DNA from: DTU072 sp050309775
GTDB taxonomy: Bacteria > Bacillota > Clostridia > Christensenellales > DTU072
Reading direction: 5' to 3'
Assembly: GCA_050309775.1 (NCBI GenBank)
Contig: JBNRMV010000007.1
Coordinates: 1 to 64,000 of the forward strand
DNA length: 64,000 nucleotides
The translations under genes were made by a program, and so were the position numbers. The notes under the pieces were generated by a model. The model worked only from the letters and a program-made list of their open reading frames with translations. It did no database searches and was not told the DNA's origin. The number at the start of each line of letters is the position of its first letter. Within the stretch, counting starts at the first letter, position 1. Positions 50,925 through 59,450 of this stretch are shown one piece after another.

Positions 50925-53471
50925 TTATTCCTCGTCTTTGGGTTGCTGCGCTTCCTCTTCCCGTGCCGCCTTGATTTCGGCCTCGTCAATTTCGACCTCG
51001 TCATATTCGGCTTCTTCGTCATGCGGAGTAAGCGCCATGGACACAACTTTTCCTTGGTCTTCTTTTATGCGCATTATGCGTACGCCCTGCGTTGCTCTGC
51101 CTATCTTTGAGATTTGGCTGGCAAGTATTCTTATCATTGTGCCATTGTCTGCAATTATGATGACATCCTCGCCGTCCTCTACCAGTTTCATGTTGACAAG
51201 TTTTCCGGTCTTTTCGGTGAAGTTTCCGGCTTTTATGCCCTTTCCTGCACGGCTTTGCTGCCTGTACTCTTCGATATCCGTTCTCTTTCCATAACCCTTT
51301 TCGGAGATAGTAATGACTTCCCGGCCTTCTTTTACGATTGCCATGTCAACGACAAAATCTCCCTCGTCAAGTTTTATGCTGCGTACGCCCTGTGAGCCTC
51401 TGCCTGTGCGCCTGACATCTTTTTCGCTGAATCTTATGCATTTGCCAAAGTGTGACGCCATTATTATGTCGTCTTCACCGCTGCTTTCCTCAACTGCAAT
51501 CAGCTCATCGTTGCCCAAAAGTGTAATGGCAATCTTTCCGTTTGCTCTTACTGACTCAAACTCGTTCAGTTGGCTCTTGCGGATAAGTCCCTCTCTGGTC
51601 GCCATGACAATATAGCCCTCGCCGTATTCCTTGACAGAAAGGAAGGCGGTTATTTTTTCTCCTTCGTCCAGCGAAAGCACATTTACGATGGCTCTGCCCT
51701 TTGAAATCTTTGAGGCTTCGGGTATTTCGTATACTTTTTTCGTATATGCTTTGCCCTTATTACTGAAGAAAAGCAGGTCGTCGTGCGTGTTGCAGACAAA
51801 CATGGTCGACACAAAATCCTCGTCCTTTGTTTTGTGCGCTGTGACGCCTCTGCCGCCTCTGCCCTGCGCTTTGTACTCCGTGACGGCTATTCTCTTAATG
51901 TAGCCTTGGTATGTCATAGATACCACGACATCCTCTTGCTCTATCAGGTCGGCAATATCTATGTCGTACTCGTCATAGCTAAGCTCTGAGCGTCTTTCGT
52001 CGCCGTAAGCAGCCTTTATTTCGGAAAGTTCTTCTTTTATGATTTCTTTAATCCTGAACGGCTTTGCCAAAATATCAATATATTCGGCTATTTGCTTTTC
52101 TAACTCGGACAGTTCTGCGTTTAGTTTTTCGACTTCCAGACTGGTAAGCCTTGCCAGTTTTGTTTCAAGAATGGCGTTGGCTTGCTTTTCGCTGAGAGCA
52201 AATGCCTGCATAAGTTTTTCTTGGGCGTCGCTTCTCTCCGAAGATTTTTTTATGATTTCGATTACTTCATCTATGTTTGCCAGTGCAATGACCAGACCTC
52301 TTACTATATGCTCTCTTTCCTGAGCTTTTTTGAGGTTGTACTCCGTCCGTCTTGTTACCACTTCAATCTGATGCTCAATGTAGTACTCCAGCATCTCTTT
52401 GAGGTTGCACAGCTGCGGCTTGCCTTTTACCAGAGCAAGCAAACAAATGCCGTTGGACACCTGAAGATTGGAGTGTTTGAATAACATATTAAGAACTATT
52501 TGGGCATTTGCGTCCTTTTTCAACTCAAAAACCACCCTCATTCCTTGACGGTCGCTTTCTTCTTTTATGTCGGCTATGCCTTCAAGTCTTTTGTCCTTGA
52601 CTTGGTCGGCTATGGATTTTATGAGGTTTGCTTTATTTACTTGATAAGGCAGTTCTGTGACAATTATTCTTTGTCTGCCGTTGTGCTCCTCTATCTCCGT
52701 CTTTGCTCTCACAACAACACTGCCTCTGCCGGTGCGGTATGCCTTGCGCACTCTTGACCGGCCCAACACCAAACCTCCTGTGGGATAGTCCGGAGCCGGA
52801 ATATAGCTCATCAAATCGTCAACGCTCAACTCCGGGTCGTCCAATAAGGCTATTGTGCCTTCTATGACTTCGTTCAGGTTGTGCGGAGGTATGTTTGTCG
52901 CCATACCAACGGCAATACCCTCACTGCCGTTTACCAGTAAGTTCGGATACTTCGCCGGCAGCACGACGGGCTGCATTAAAGTGTCGTCAAAGTTGGGGTA
53001 AAAATCAACTGTGTTCTTTTCTAAATCCTTCAGCAACTCCCCTGCTATTTTGCTCAGCCTTGCTTCGGTGTACCTCTGCGCCGCGGGCGGGTCGCCGTCG
53101 ACGGAACCAAAGTTTCCGTGTCCGTCCACCAAAGTGGCTCTTGTGGAAAAGTCCTGCGCCAGCCTCACCAGCGCGTCATACACAGCCAAATCTCCGTGGG
53201 GGTGGTATTTGCCCAGCACTTCGCCGACAATACGCGCGCATTTTTTGTGCGGCTTGTCATATGTGTTGTTCAAATCGTGCATGGCGTACAGTATTCTTCT
53301 GTGAACAGGCTTCAGCCCGTCTCTCACATCGGGAATGGCTCTGCTGACATTTACCGCCATGGCATAGCTTATAAAAGACTTGCTCATCTCGTCTTTTACA
53401 TTCATGGGAACAATCTTTGTTTTTTCAAGAATTTCTTGGATATTCTTTATGTCAAGTTCTTTTTTTGCCAT
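50925..53471 (-). CDS. gyrA: DNA gyrase subunit A, with Leu at the quinolone position Ser83
   Basis: Breakage-reunion subunit of gyrase, 848 aa, which introduces negative supercoils with GyrB. Catalytic Tyr134 lies in AAQRYTEARL. The quinolone-resistance region reads HPHGDLAVYDAL: residue 95 (E. coli 83) is Leu encoded by TTG, where Ser is usual, while D99 (E. coli 87) is normal. The C-terminal pinwheel (about 510-810) begins with the GyrA box QGRGGRG, and blades such as GYGKRTDIEEYRQQSRAGKGIKAG are visible. The last 25 residues are very acidic. GAAGGTG precedes the ATG 11 bases after gyrB. Confidence 0.98.
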   Translation of the reverse strand: MAKKELDIKNIQEILEKTKIVPMNVKDEMSKSFISYAMAVNVSRAIPDVRDGLKPVHRRILYAMHDLNNTYDKPHKKCARIVGEVLGKYHPHGDLAVYDALVRLAQDFSTRATLVDGHGNFGSVDGDPPAAQRYTEARLSKIAGELLKDLEKNTVDFYPNFDDTLMQPVVLPAKYPNLLVNGSEGIAVGMATNIPPHNLNEVIEGTIALLDDPELSVDDLMSYIPAPDYPTGGLVLGRSRVRKAYRTGRGSVVVRAKTEIEEHNGRQRIIVTELPYQVNKANLIKSIADQVKDKRLEGIADIKEESDRQGMRVVFELKKDANAQIVLNMLFKHSNLQVSNGICLLALVKGKPQLCNLKEMLEYYIEHQIEVVTRRTEYNLKKAQEREHIVRGLVIALANIDEVIEIIKKSSERSDAQEKLMQAFALSEKQANAILETKLARLTSLEVEKLNAELSELEKQIAEYIDILAKPFRIKEIIKEELSEIKAAYGDERRSELSYDEYDIDIADLIEQEDVVVSMTYQGYIKRIAVTEYKAQGRGGRGVTAHKTKDEDFVSTMFVCNTHDDLLFFSNKGKAYTKKVYEIPEASKISKGRAIVNVLSLDEGEKITAFLSVKEYGEGYIVMATREGLIRKSQLNEFESVRANGKIAITLLGNDELIAVEESSGEDDIIMASHFGKCIRFSEKDVRRTGRGSQGVRSIKLDEGDFVVDMAIVKEGREVITISEKGYGKRTDIEEYRQQSRAGKGIKAGNFTEKTGKLVNMKLVEDGEDVIIIADNGTMIRILASQISKIGRATQGVRIMRIKEDQGKVVSMALTPHDEEAEYDEVEIDEAEIKAAREEEAQQPKDEE

Positions 53472-53482
53472 TTTTCACCTTC

Positions 53483-55390
53483 TTATATGTCCAACTCTTT
53501 GACTAGATGCGCATTTTCTTCAATGAACACCCTTCTAAGCTCTGGAGATTCTCCCATGAGCAAAGTGAATATCTCCTCGGCTTCCTCTGCATCTTCCATT
53601 TTCATTTGGATAAGAGTGCGTGTTTCGGGGTTCATGGTTGTTTCGTAAAGCTGATTGGCGTTCATTTCGCCCAGACCTTTGTAGCGCTGAATGTCGACCC
53701 TGCCTCCCATTTCTTCTTGCGCCCGTTTTAGTTCTTCATCGGAATAGCAATAAACTTCCTGCTTGCCTTTTGTGACCTTGTAAAGCGGAGGCATGGCGCT
53801 GTAAATATGTCCATTCTCCAGCAGCGGACGCATAAAGCGATAAAAGAAAGTCAACAGCAGTATTCTGATATGGCTGCCGTCGACATCGGCGTCTGTCATG
53901 CATATGATTCTGTCATAGCGCAACTTGGTTATGTCAAATTCGTCCTGATATCCGCATCCGAAGGCTTTTATCATGGATTGTATCTCTTCATTGTCCAGTA
54001 TTCTGTGCAGACGGGCCTTTTCGACATTGAGAATTTTGCCTTTCAGCGGCAAAATTGCTTGAATGTGTCTGTCGCGACCCATCTTTGCGGTGCCTCCGGC
54101 GGAATCGCCCTCGACAAGATATATTTCACAGTTCTTGGGATTGGTGTCGGTGCAGTCCGCCAGTTTGCCGGGAAGAGATGTGGATTCAAAAACGCCCTTT
54201 CTTCGGAAAAGTTCCCTTGCCGTTCTTGCGGCTTCTCTTGCTCTCTGCGCATTTATGGATTTTGTGATGACTTCTTTTGCTATCTTGGGATTTTCTTCAA
54301 AGAATTCGCCCAGCTTTTGGGTGACAACCTTGTTGACCAGCGTACGCATAAAGCTGTTGCCCAGCTTGGTTTTTGTTTGTCCTTCAAACTGTGGGTCGCA
54401 AAGCTTGACGCTGATTATGGCGGTTATGCCCTCTCTGACGTCCTCTCCGCTCAATTTCTCGTTTTCTTTCAGTACTTTGAGGATTTGCCCGTATTCGTTG
54501 ATAACTTTGGTTAAAGCGGCTTTTAGTCCGTCAAGGTGCGCTCCGCCTTCTTCGGTGTTTATGTTGTTTGCGTAGGTCAATATCGTTTCGGTATAGCTCT
54601 CACTATATTGTATCGCCACCTCGATTTCGCTGTCCTCATTTATTTCTTCAAAATAAAAAACTTGCGGCAGCAGCGCTGCTTTGTTTTTGGTGAGGTTTTC
54701 GACAAATTTCATTATGCCGCCCTCGAACATAAAGGATTCTTTCTTTTCTTGTCCTTCTCGCTTGTCCTCAATGGATATGCGCAGCCCCTTGTTCAGATAC
54801 GCAAGTTCTTTCAAGCGGTTTTTTAAGTTGTCATACACAAAAATCGTCGTTTCAAAAATCGTGGAGTCTGGAAAGAACAATACTTGCGTGCCTGTCTCTT
54901 CCGTATCGCCAATTATTTTTAGCGGCTCTTTCGGCACACCTCTTTCGTAAAGCTGTCTGTGAATCTTTCCGTTTTGGTAAACGGTAATTTCAAGGAACTC
55001 GCTTAAGGCGCTGACAACAGAAAGTCCCACACCGTGCAAGCCGCCGCTTATTTTGTAGCCTCCGCCGCCAAACTTTCCGCCGGCATGTAGCTTTGTCATG
55101 ACTACTTCCACCGCCGATTTGTTTTCTTTCGGGATGATGCCTGTCGGAATGCCTCTGCCGTTGTCCCGTACCATTACGGAGCCGTCTTTTTCGATGACGA
55201 CTTCAATGTGCGTACAGTATCCGGCAAGCGCCTCGTCTATGGAGTTGTCGACTATTTCTGTGACTAAATGGTGAAGTCCCTTGGAGTCCGTGGAGCCGAT
55301 ATACATTCCCGGTCTTTTTCTTACGGGTTCCAGCCCCTCCAACACCTGAATAGTGTCTTGGTCATAACACTTTTGAATTTTTTCAGACAT
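53483..55390 (-). CDS. gyrB: DNA gyrase subunit B
   Basis: ATPase subunit of gyrase, 635 aa. GHKL ATP-binding segments are IVDNSIDEALAGYCTHI, VRDNGRGIPTGI and GGGYKISGGLHGVGLSVVSALSE; the TOPRIM domain has YLVEGDSAGGTAKMGRDRHIQAILPLKGKILNVEKA and CMTDADVDGSHIRILLLTFFYR with the Mg-binding Asp residues. The C-terminus RYKGLGEMNANQLYETTMNPETRTL is complete. First gene of gyrB-gyrA with its own promoter; a terminator separates it from parB. recF and dnaN, which often precede gyrB, are not here. Confidence 0.98.
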   Translation of the reverse strand: MSEKIQKCYDQDTIQVLEGLEPVRKRPGMYIGSTDSKGLHHLVTEIVDNSIDEALAGYCTHIEVVIEKDGSVMVRDNGRGIPTGIIPKENKSAVEVVMTKLHAGGKFGGGGYKISGGLHGVGLSVVSALSEFLEITVYQNGKIHRQLYERGVPKEPLKIIGDTEETGTQVLFFPDSTIFETTIFVYDNLKNRLKELAYLNKGLRISIEDKREGQEKKESFMFEGGIMKFVENLTKNKAALLPQVFYFEEINEDSEIEVAIQYSESYTETILTYANNINTEEGGAHLDGLKAALTKVINEYGQILKVLKENEKLSGEDVREGITAIISVKLCDPQFEGQTKTKLGNSFMRTLVNKVVTQKLGEFFEENPKIAKEVITKSINAQRAREAARTARELFRRKGVFESTSLPGKLADCTDTNPKNCEIYLVEGDSAGGTAKMGRDRHIQAILPLKGKILNVEKARLHRILDNEEIQSMIKAFGCGYQDEFDITKLRYDRIICMTDADVDGSHIRILLLTFFYRFMRPLLENGHIYSAMPPLYKVTKGKQEVYCYSDEELKRAQEEMGGRVDIQRYKGLGEMNANQLYETTMNPETRTLIQMKMEDAEEAEEIFTLLMGESPELRRVFIEENAHLVKELDI

Positions 55391-55442
55391 ATTTATCTCC
55401 TAAAACAATTTTTACCGTTATACAAATATATATAATATATAT

Positions 55443-55471
55443 ATTATAACAGTAATTAATAATATTGTAAA
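55443..55471 (-). promoter_or_regulatory. sigma-A promoter of gyrBA
   Basis: Minus-strand TTTACA (55466-55471), 17-base spacer, TATAAT (55443-55448), in a long AT-only stretch. The low melting energy could make it supercoiling-sensitive, as gyrase promoters are known to be; that is an inference. Confidence 0.7.
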
Positions 55472-55482
55472 GAATTTATAAA

Positions 55483-55508
55483 AGAAAAACGGCGCCTCGG
55501 CGCCGCCC
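55483..55508 (-). terminator. intrinsic terminator of the origin-proximal operon after parB
   Basis: CGGCGCC and GGCGCCG form a 7-bp GC-only stem with a 2-base loop, followed by TTTTTCTTTTA on the minus strand, 20 bases after the parB stop. Confidence 0.88.
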
Positions 55509-55527
55509 TTTTGAATGTCTTTATATG

Positions 55528-56403
55528 TTATTTTGATAGTTTTTCAATCAATTCATAAATGCGTTGCAAATCGTCTTTTGAAAAATAATCTATTGTAATC
55601 CGCCCTTTGTTCTCGTTGCCCATCAGCTTGACTTTTGTCATAAAAACTCTGTTCAGATTGTTGGCAAATTCTTTCATCTCTGCGCTCATTTTTGCCTTTT
55701 GTTGGTCGCTCATCTTCTTTGGCTGTTTTTCGGGATGCAAATAGTACCGCACCATTTTTTCCAGCTCTCTGACCGACAACTGCCCGTTTTCGCACAACTC
55801 TGCCATTCTCAACTGTTCGTCTGCGTCCGTCACGGGAATAAGCGTGCGCGCATGTCCGGCGCTCAGCCTGTCTTCCCTAACCATTTGTTTGACCCTCTTG
55901 TCCAAAGACAGCAGCCGCAAGGTGTTTGCTATGCTGGGGCGGGCTTTGCCTATTCTTTGGGCAACCTCCTCTTGCGTGAGGTTGTATCCGTCCATAAGTT
56001 CTTTCAGCGCCTCAGCGGCTTCTATGGCGTTCAGGTCCTCTCTTTGGAGATTTTCAATAAGGCTTATTTCCCGGGTTTTTTGGTCGGTAAGCTCTTTTAT
56101 TATAGCAGGCACTTGGGAAAGGCCGGCAACCTTTGCCGCGCGGAATCTTCTCTCTCCGGCAACTATTATGTAAGAGTTTCCTTGCTTTCTCAGCACAAGC
56201 GGCTGTAATATGCCGTACTCTTTTATGGAATCGGCAAGCTCGCCTATTGCGCTTTCGTTAAAAGTCTTTCTTGGCTGTCCCGGGTTGGGCTTTATGTTGT
56301 CAATCGAAATAAACAAAATCTTATCGCCCTTTGGGGCGTCAACTCTTTCGTCCTCTACATTCGCCAACAATTGGCTTATGCCTTTGCCTAACTTTTTTGC
56401 CAT
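55528..56403 (-). CDS. parB: chromosome partition protein ParB/Spo0J
   Basis: 291 aa. Residues 1-115 are the ParB/Srx CTPase domain with IKPNPGQPRKTF and VAGERRFRAAKVAGL (GERRFRA motif), residues 120-215 the HTH core (LTQEEVAQRIGKARPSIANTLRLL and RLSAGHARTLI), then a linker and a basic dimerisation domain. ParB clamps load at parS and recruit condensin. A perfect parS lies 7 kb away (63565). The ATG at 56403 follows GGAGGA; a GTG four codons earlier lies on that site and is rejected. There is no parA between it and rsmG, unlike the usual soj-spo0J pair. A Noc assignment is less likely because of the parS site. Confidence 0.94.
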   Translation of the reverse strand: MAKKLGKGISQLLANVEDERVDAPKGDKILFISIDNIKPNPGQPRKTFNESAIGELADSIKEYGILQPLVLRKQGNSYIIVAGERRFRAAKVAGLSQVPAIIKELTDQKTREISLIENLQREDLNAIEAAEALKELMDGYNLTQEEVAQRIGKARPSIANTLRLLSLDKRVKQMVREDRLSAGHARTLIPVTDADEQLRMAELCENGQLSVRELEKMVRYYLHPEKQPKKMSDQQKAKMSAEMKEFANNLNRVFMTKVKLMGNENKGRITIDYFSKDDLQRIYELIEKLSK

Positions 56404-56454
56404 GTTTTCCTCCACATTTTATAATATAATAACACTTTCTTGTCGATTTGTAAA

Positions 56455-57153
56455 TTATAAAGGAAGTTTTTTCGGCTTGTTCTGCCCTCTGGGATATGTT
56501 TCGGCAGTTTTTGCCGTTTTCTCAACAACAACAAGGCTTCTTGTGAAGCAGTTCATCAGCCGGTATTCTCTGGTTTCTGTCACCTTTCCTCTTAATTTTG
56601 AAAGCGCGTTCTTTGCTTTGGCTATCTCCTCTTGCACATTGTCGCCCTTGTATGCTATCAGCTGCCCTCCTATTTTCAAAAAAGGCAAGGCATATTCCAC
56701 CAAAGTGTTCATCGGCGCCACTGCCCGTGCCACAACAAAATCATACTTTTCGCGGTGGTTGCTTTTGCGCGCTGCTTCCTCTATTCTGCCGTGAATGGCA
56801 ACAATCTTTGTGAGCCGCAATTCCTCAATCACCGTATTCAAGAACCCTACTCGCTTGTTTAGGGAATCCAAAAGCACAAATTCCGTTTCGGGCAAAAAAA
56901 TCTTCAAAGGTATTGACGGAAAGCCGGCGCCGCTGCCGATGTCTATGACTTTGTGTTTGTCGGTTATAATTTCTTTTGCCGCAAGGCTGTCAATAAAGTG
57001 TTTGTGAATTATTTCTGTTTCGTCGGTTATTGCCGTCAAATTAAATTTCTGATTATAAGAAAGTAGCAACTTGGTATATTGCCGCAGCTTGTCGGCTTGT
57101 TCTTGACTGAGAGAAACTCCCTCTTTTTGCATTATTTCAACAAGCTGTTGCAT
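56455..57153 (-). CDS. rsmG: 16S rRNA (guanine-527-N7) methyltransferase RsmG
   Basis: 232 aa. SAM-binding motif KVIDIGSGAGFPSIPLKIFLPE followed by VLLDSLNKRVGFLNTVIEELRL and the segment DFVVARAVAPMNTLVEYALPFLKIGGQLIAYKG, all typical of RsmG (GidB). It methylates G527 in the 530 loop of 16S rRNA. The gene begins one base after the mnmG stop codon, the usual order in Firmicutes. Confidence 0.97.
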   Translation of the reverse strand: MQQLVEIMQKEGVSLSQEQADKLRQYTKLLLSYNQKFNLTAITDETEIIHKHFIDSLAAKEIITDKHKVIDIGSGAGFPSIPLKIFLPETEFVLLDSLNKRVGFLNTVIEELRLTKIVAIHGRIEEAARKSNHREKYDFVVARAVAPMNTLVEYALPFLKIGGQLIAYKGDNVQEEIAKAKNALSKLRGKVTETREYRLMNCFTRSLVVVEKTAKTAETYPRGQNKPKKLPL

Positions 57154-57154
57154 G

Positions 57155-59011
57155 CTACACCTTGCTTTTGCTCAGCCATATCATCAGCACAACTATGTCG
57201 GCAGGATTGACGCCGGATATCCTCGACGCCTGAGCCAGCGTCAAAGGCTTTATTTTATTGAGTTTTTGTTTGGCCTCATTGCGCAATCCATTGATTTTTT
57301 CATAATCTATGTCTGGCGAAAGCTGCTTTCCTTCCATTCGGCGCGCCTCTTTTATAGAAGCCTCTTGTTTTTGGAGATACCCTTCGTACTTTATTTCGGT
57401 TTCTACCTGCGTCAGCAGCTCATAATCAATTGCCGCAAAGGTCTGGTCAACGGCTATCAAATCATCCTTGTTCATAGAACTTCTTTTCAGAATTTCCCTG
57501 CCCTTTATGCCGCCATTCGGCAACGGCTCGGTTTTTGCCGCAAAAACCGCCTCCACCTCTTTTGGAGAATATCTCTTGTTCAGCAATTCTTTTATTTCTT
57601 GCATTGTTTTTATTTTCTGCTGCAGTCGCGCATACCTTTCTTCGTCAACAATGCCTATTTCATATCCTTTTTGCGTCAACCTGAGGTCTGCATTGTCCTG
57701 GCGCAGATATAATCTATATTCAGCGCGCGAGGTCATCATTCGGTACGGCTCCGCCGTTCCTTTTGTTACAAGGTCGTCAATCAGCACGCCAATATACGCT
57801 TGGTCTCTGGTCAATACAAAAGGCGGCTTGCCTTCAATATACAATGCGGCGTTGGCGCCGGCAATAAGCCCTTGCGCAGCTGCCTCCTCATAGCCGCTTG
57901 TGCCGTTTATTTGCCCGGCGGCAAACAGTCCGTCTATTCCTTTTACGGCAAGCGTGGGCAAAAGCTGCTGTGGATCGATGCAATCATATTCTATGGCATA
58001 TCCGTATCTGACAATTGTGGCGTTTTCCAGCCCTTTGACGGAATTAACCATCTGTTGTTGCACATCATACGGCATGGATGTAGACAGTCCCTGAACATAT
58101 AGTTCCTCGGTGTCTGCGCCTTCCGGCTCAATAAAAATCTGATGCCTCTCTTTGTCCTTAAACCGCACTATTTTGTCCTCAACTGAAGGACAATACCGCG
58201 GCCCTGTACCCTCTATGCTGCCGTTGTACATGGGAGCTCTGGAGAGGTTGTCCAATATAATTTTGTGCGTTTTTGCGTTTGTATAAGTCAGATAGCATTT
58301 GTGTGAATTCTCAACCTCATAATCGCTAAGCATTGAGAACTTTGGTATTCCGAATTCGCCGCTTTGGGCTTCCATTTTTGAGAAATCTACTGTTTTTGCC
58401 AATACTCTGGGCGGTGTGCCCGTCTTAAAGCGGCGCAAAGATAAGCCCAATTCCTTCAAGTTTTGACTCAACCTTTCGGAGCGTAAAAACCCTTGCGGTC
58501 CGCAGTCCTGCGAAAACTCCCCTATAATAACTTTTGATTGCAAATAAACGCCGGTTGTCATGACTACGGCAGGAGAAAAATATTGCTCTCCCAGCGCTGT
58601 CTGTATTCCTTTTACGCGATTTTCTTCGACAAGCAGTTGCGTTACTTCCCCCTCTAATAAAGCAATCAATTTTTCTTGTTCTAAGCGTAGCTTCATCATT
58701 TGATGATACTTTGCCTTATCTACTTGCGCACGCAAGCTGTGTACGGCAGGACCGTTGGCACGGTTGAGCAGGCGTGTCTGTATGGTTGCTCTGTCGGCTA
58801 TTTCTCCCATAATTCCGCCTAACGCGTCGACTTCTTTTGCCAGTGTGCCTTTTGCCGTGCCGCCAATGTTCGGATTGCATGCCATGAACCCAATTGAATT
58901 CAGGCTCAGCGTTATGACAAGCGCCGTACAGCCTTTTCGCGCGGCGGCAAAAGCCGCCTCTATGCCGGCATGTCCTGCTCCTATAACGATAACATCAAAA
59001 GTCTTGTTCAT
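57155..59011 (-). CDS. mnmG: tRNA uridine-34 carboxymethylaminomethyl enzyme MnmG (GidA)
   Basis: FAD enzyme of 618 aa which with MnmE modifies the wobble uridine of several tRNAs. Rossmann motif VIVIGAGHAGIEAAFAAARKG, the conserved NPNIGGTAKGTLAKEVDALGG, RSERLSQNLKELG..RFKTGTPPR, GPRYCPSVEDKIVRF, and AAAQGLIAGANAALY. The C-terminal helical domain (after about 545) ending in QASRISGVNPADIVVLMIWL binds tRNA and MnmE. GGCAAGG is not seen at the start; expression is probably coupled to the preceding dtd, 2 bases away. Confidence 0.98.
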   Translation of the reverse strand: MNKTFDVIVIGAGHAGIEAAFAAARKGCTALVITLSLNSIGFMACNPNIGGTAKGTLAKEVDALGGIMGEIADRATIQTRLLNRANGPAVHSLRAQVDKAKYHQMMKLRLEQEKLIALLEGEVTQLLVEENRVKGIQTALGEQYFSPAVVMTTGVYLQSKVIIGEFSQDCGPQGFLRSERLSQNLKELGLSLRRFKTGTPPRVLAKTVDFSKMEAQSGEFGIPKFSMLSDYEVENSHKCYLTYTNAKTHKIILDNLSRAPMYNGSIEGTGPRYCPSVEDKIVRFKDKERHQIFIEPEGADTEELYVQGLSTSMPYDVQQQMVNSVKGLENATIVRYGYAIEYDCIDPQQLLPTLAVKGIDGLFAAGQINGTSGYEEAAAQGLIAGANAALYIEGKPPFVLTRDQAYIGVLIDDLVTKGTAEPYRMMTSRAEYRLYLRQDNADLRLTQKGYEIGIVDEERYARLQQKIKTMQEIKELLNKRYSPKEVEAVFAAKTEPLPNGGIKGREILKRSSMNKDDLIAVDQTFAAIDYELLTQVETEIKYEGYLQKQEASIKEARRMEGKQLSPDIDYEKINGLRNEAKQKLNKIKPLTLAQASRISGVNPADIVVLMIWLSKSKV

Positions 59012-59013
59012 TT

Positions 59014-59448
59014 TTAGTTGTCCAGCACAACCGTAGAAGGTCCGTCGGCAATTATGGACAGCTCCATTTTTCCGCCGAACTCACCTGTTTTTACGGGTAA
59101 ATATTTTGATAGTTCCTCTACAAAAGCATCATAAAGCGGACGGGAAATCTCCGAACGCGCCGAACGGGAAAAATCCGGGCGTGTGCCGTGCAGACAATTG
59201 CCATAGAGAGTAAAGTTTGAGACCACCAGGGCCTCTCCTCCCTCGTCCAACACGGAGCGGTTGAGTTTGCCGTTTTTGTCGGAAAAAATGCGTAGCTTTG
59301 CTATCCTGCCGGCTGCCCACTTTACGGTTTTTTCGGTGTCTTCTGCCGAAAAAGCGCACAAAACAAGTATTCCCCTGCCTATTTCTGCTTTGTATTTTCC
59401 TATCACCTCGACGGCTGCCGAAGTTGTCCTTTGTACGATAGCTCTCAT
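59014..59448 (-). CDS. dtd: D-aminoacyl-tRNA deacylase
   Basis: DTD removes D-amino acids and glycine mischarged on tRNA. 144 aa: MRAIVQRTTSAAVEV at the N-terminus, LVVSNFTLYGNCLHGTRPDFSRSA in the middle (active-site loop; the family usually has SQFTLYGD) and the Gly-cisPro motif in ADGPSTVVLDN at the C-terminus. ATG at 59448 is taken as start; a TTG six codons upstream would overlap mnmE. It is inserted between mnmE and mnmG, with gaps of 2 bases on each side. Its usual place in Firmicutes is beside relA, so this location is uncommon. Confidence 0.93.
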   Translation of the reverse strand: MRAIVQRTTSAAVEVIGKYKAEIGRGILVLCAFSAEDTEKTVKWAAGRIAKLRIFSDKNGKLNRSVLDEGGEALVVSNFTLYGNCLHGTRPDFSRSARSEISRPLYDAFVEELSKYLPVKTGEFGGKMELSIIADGPSTVVLDN

Positions 59449-59450
59449 TT

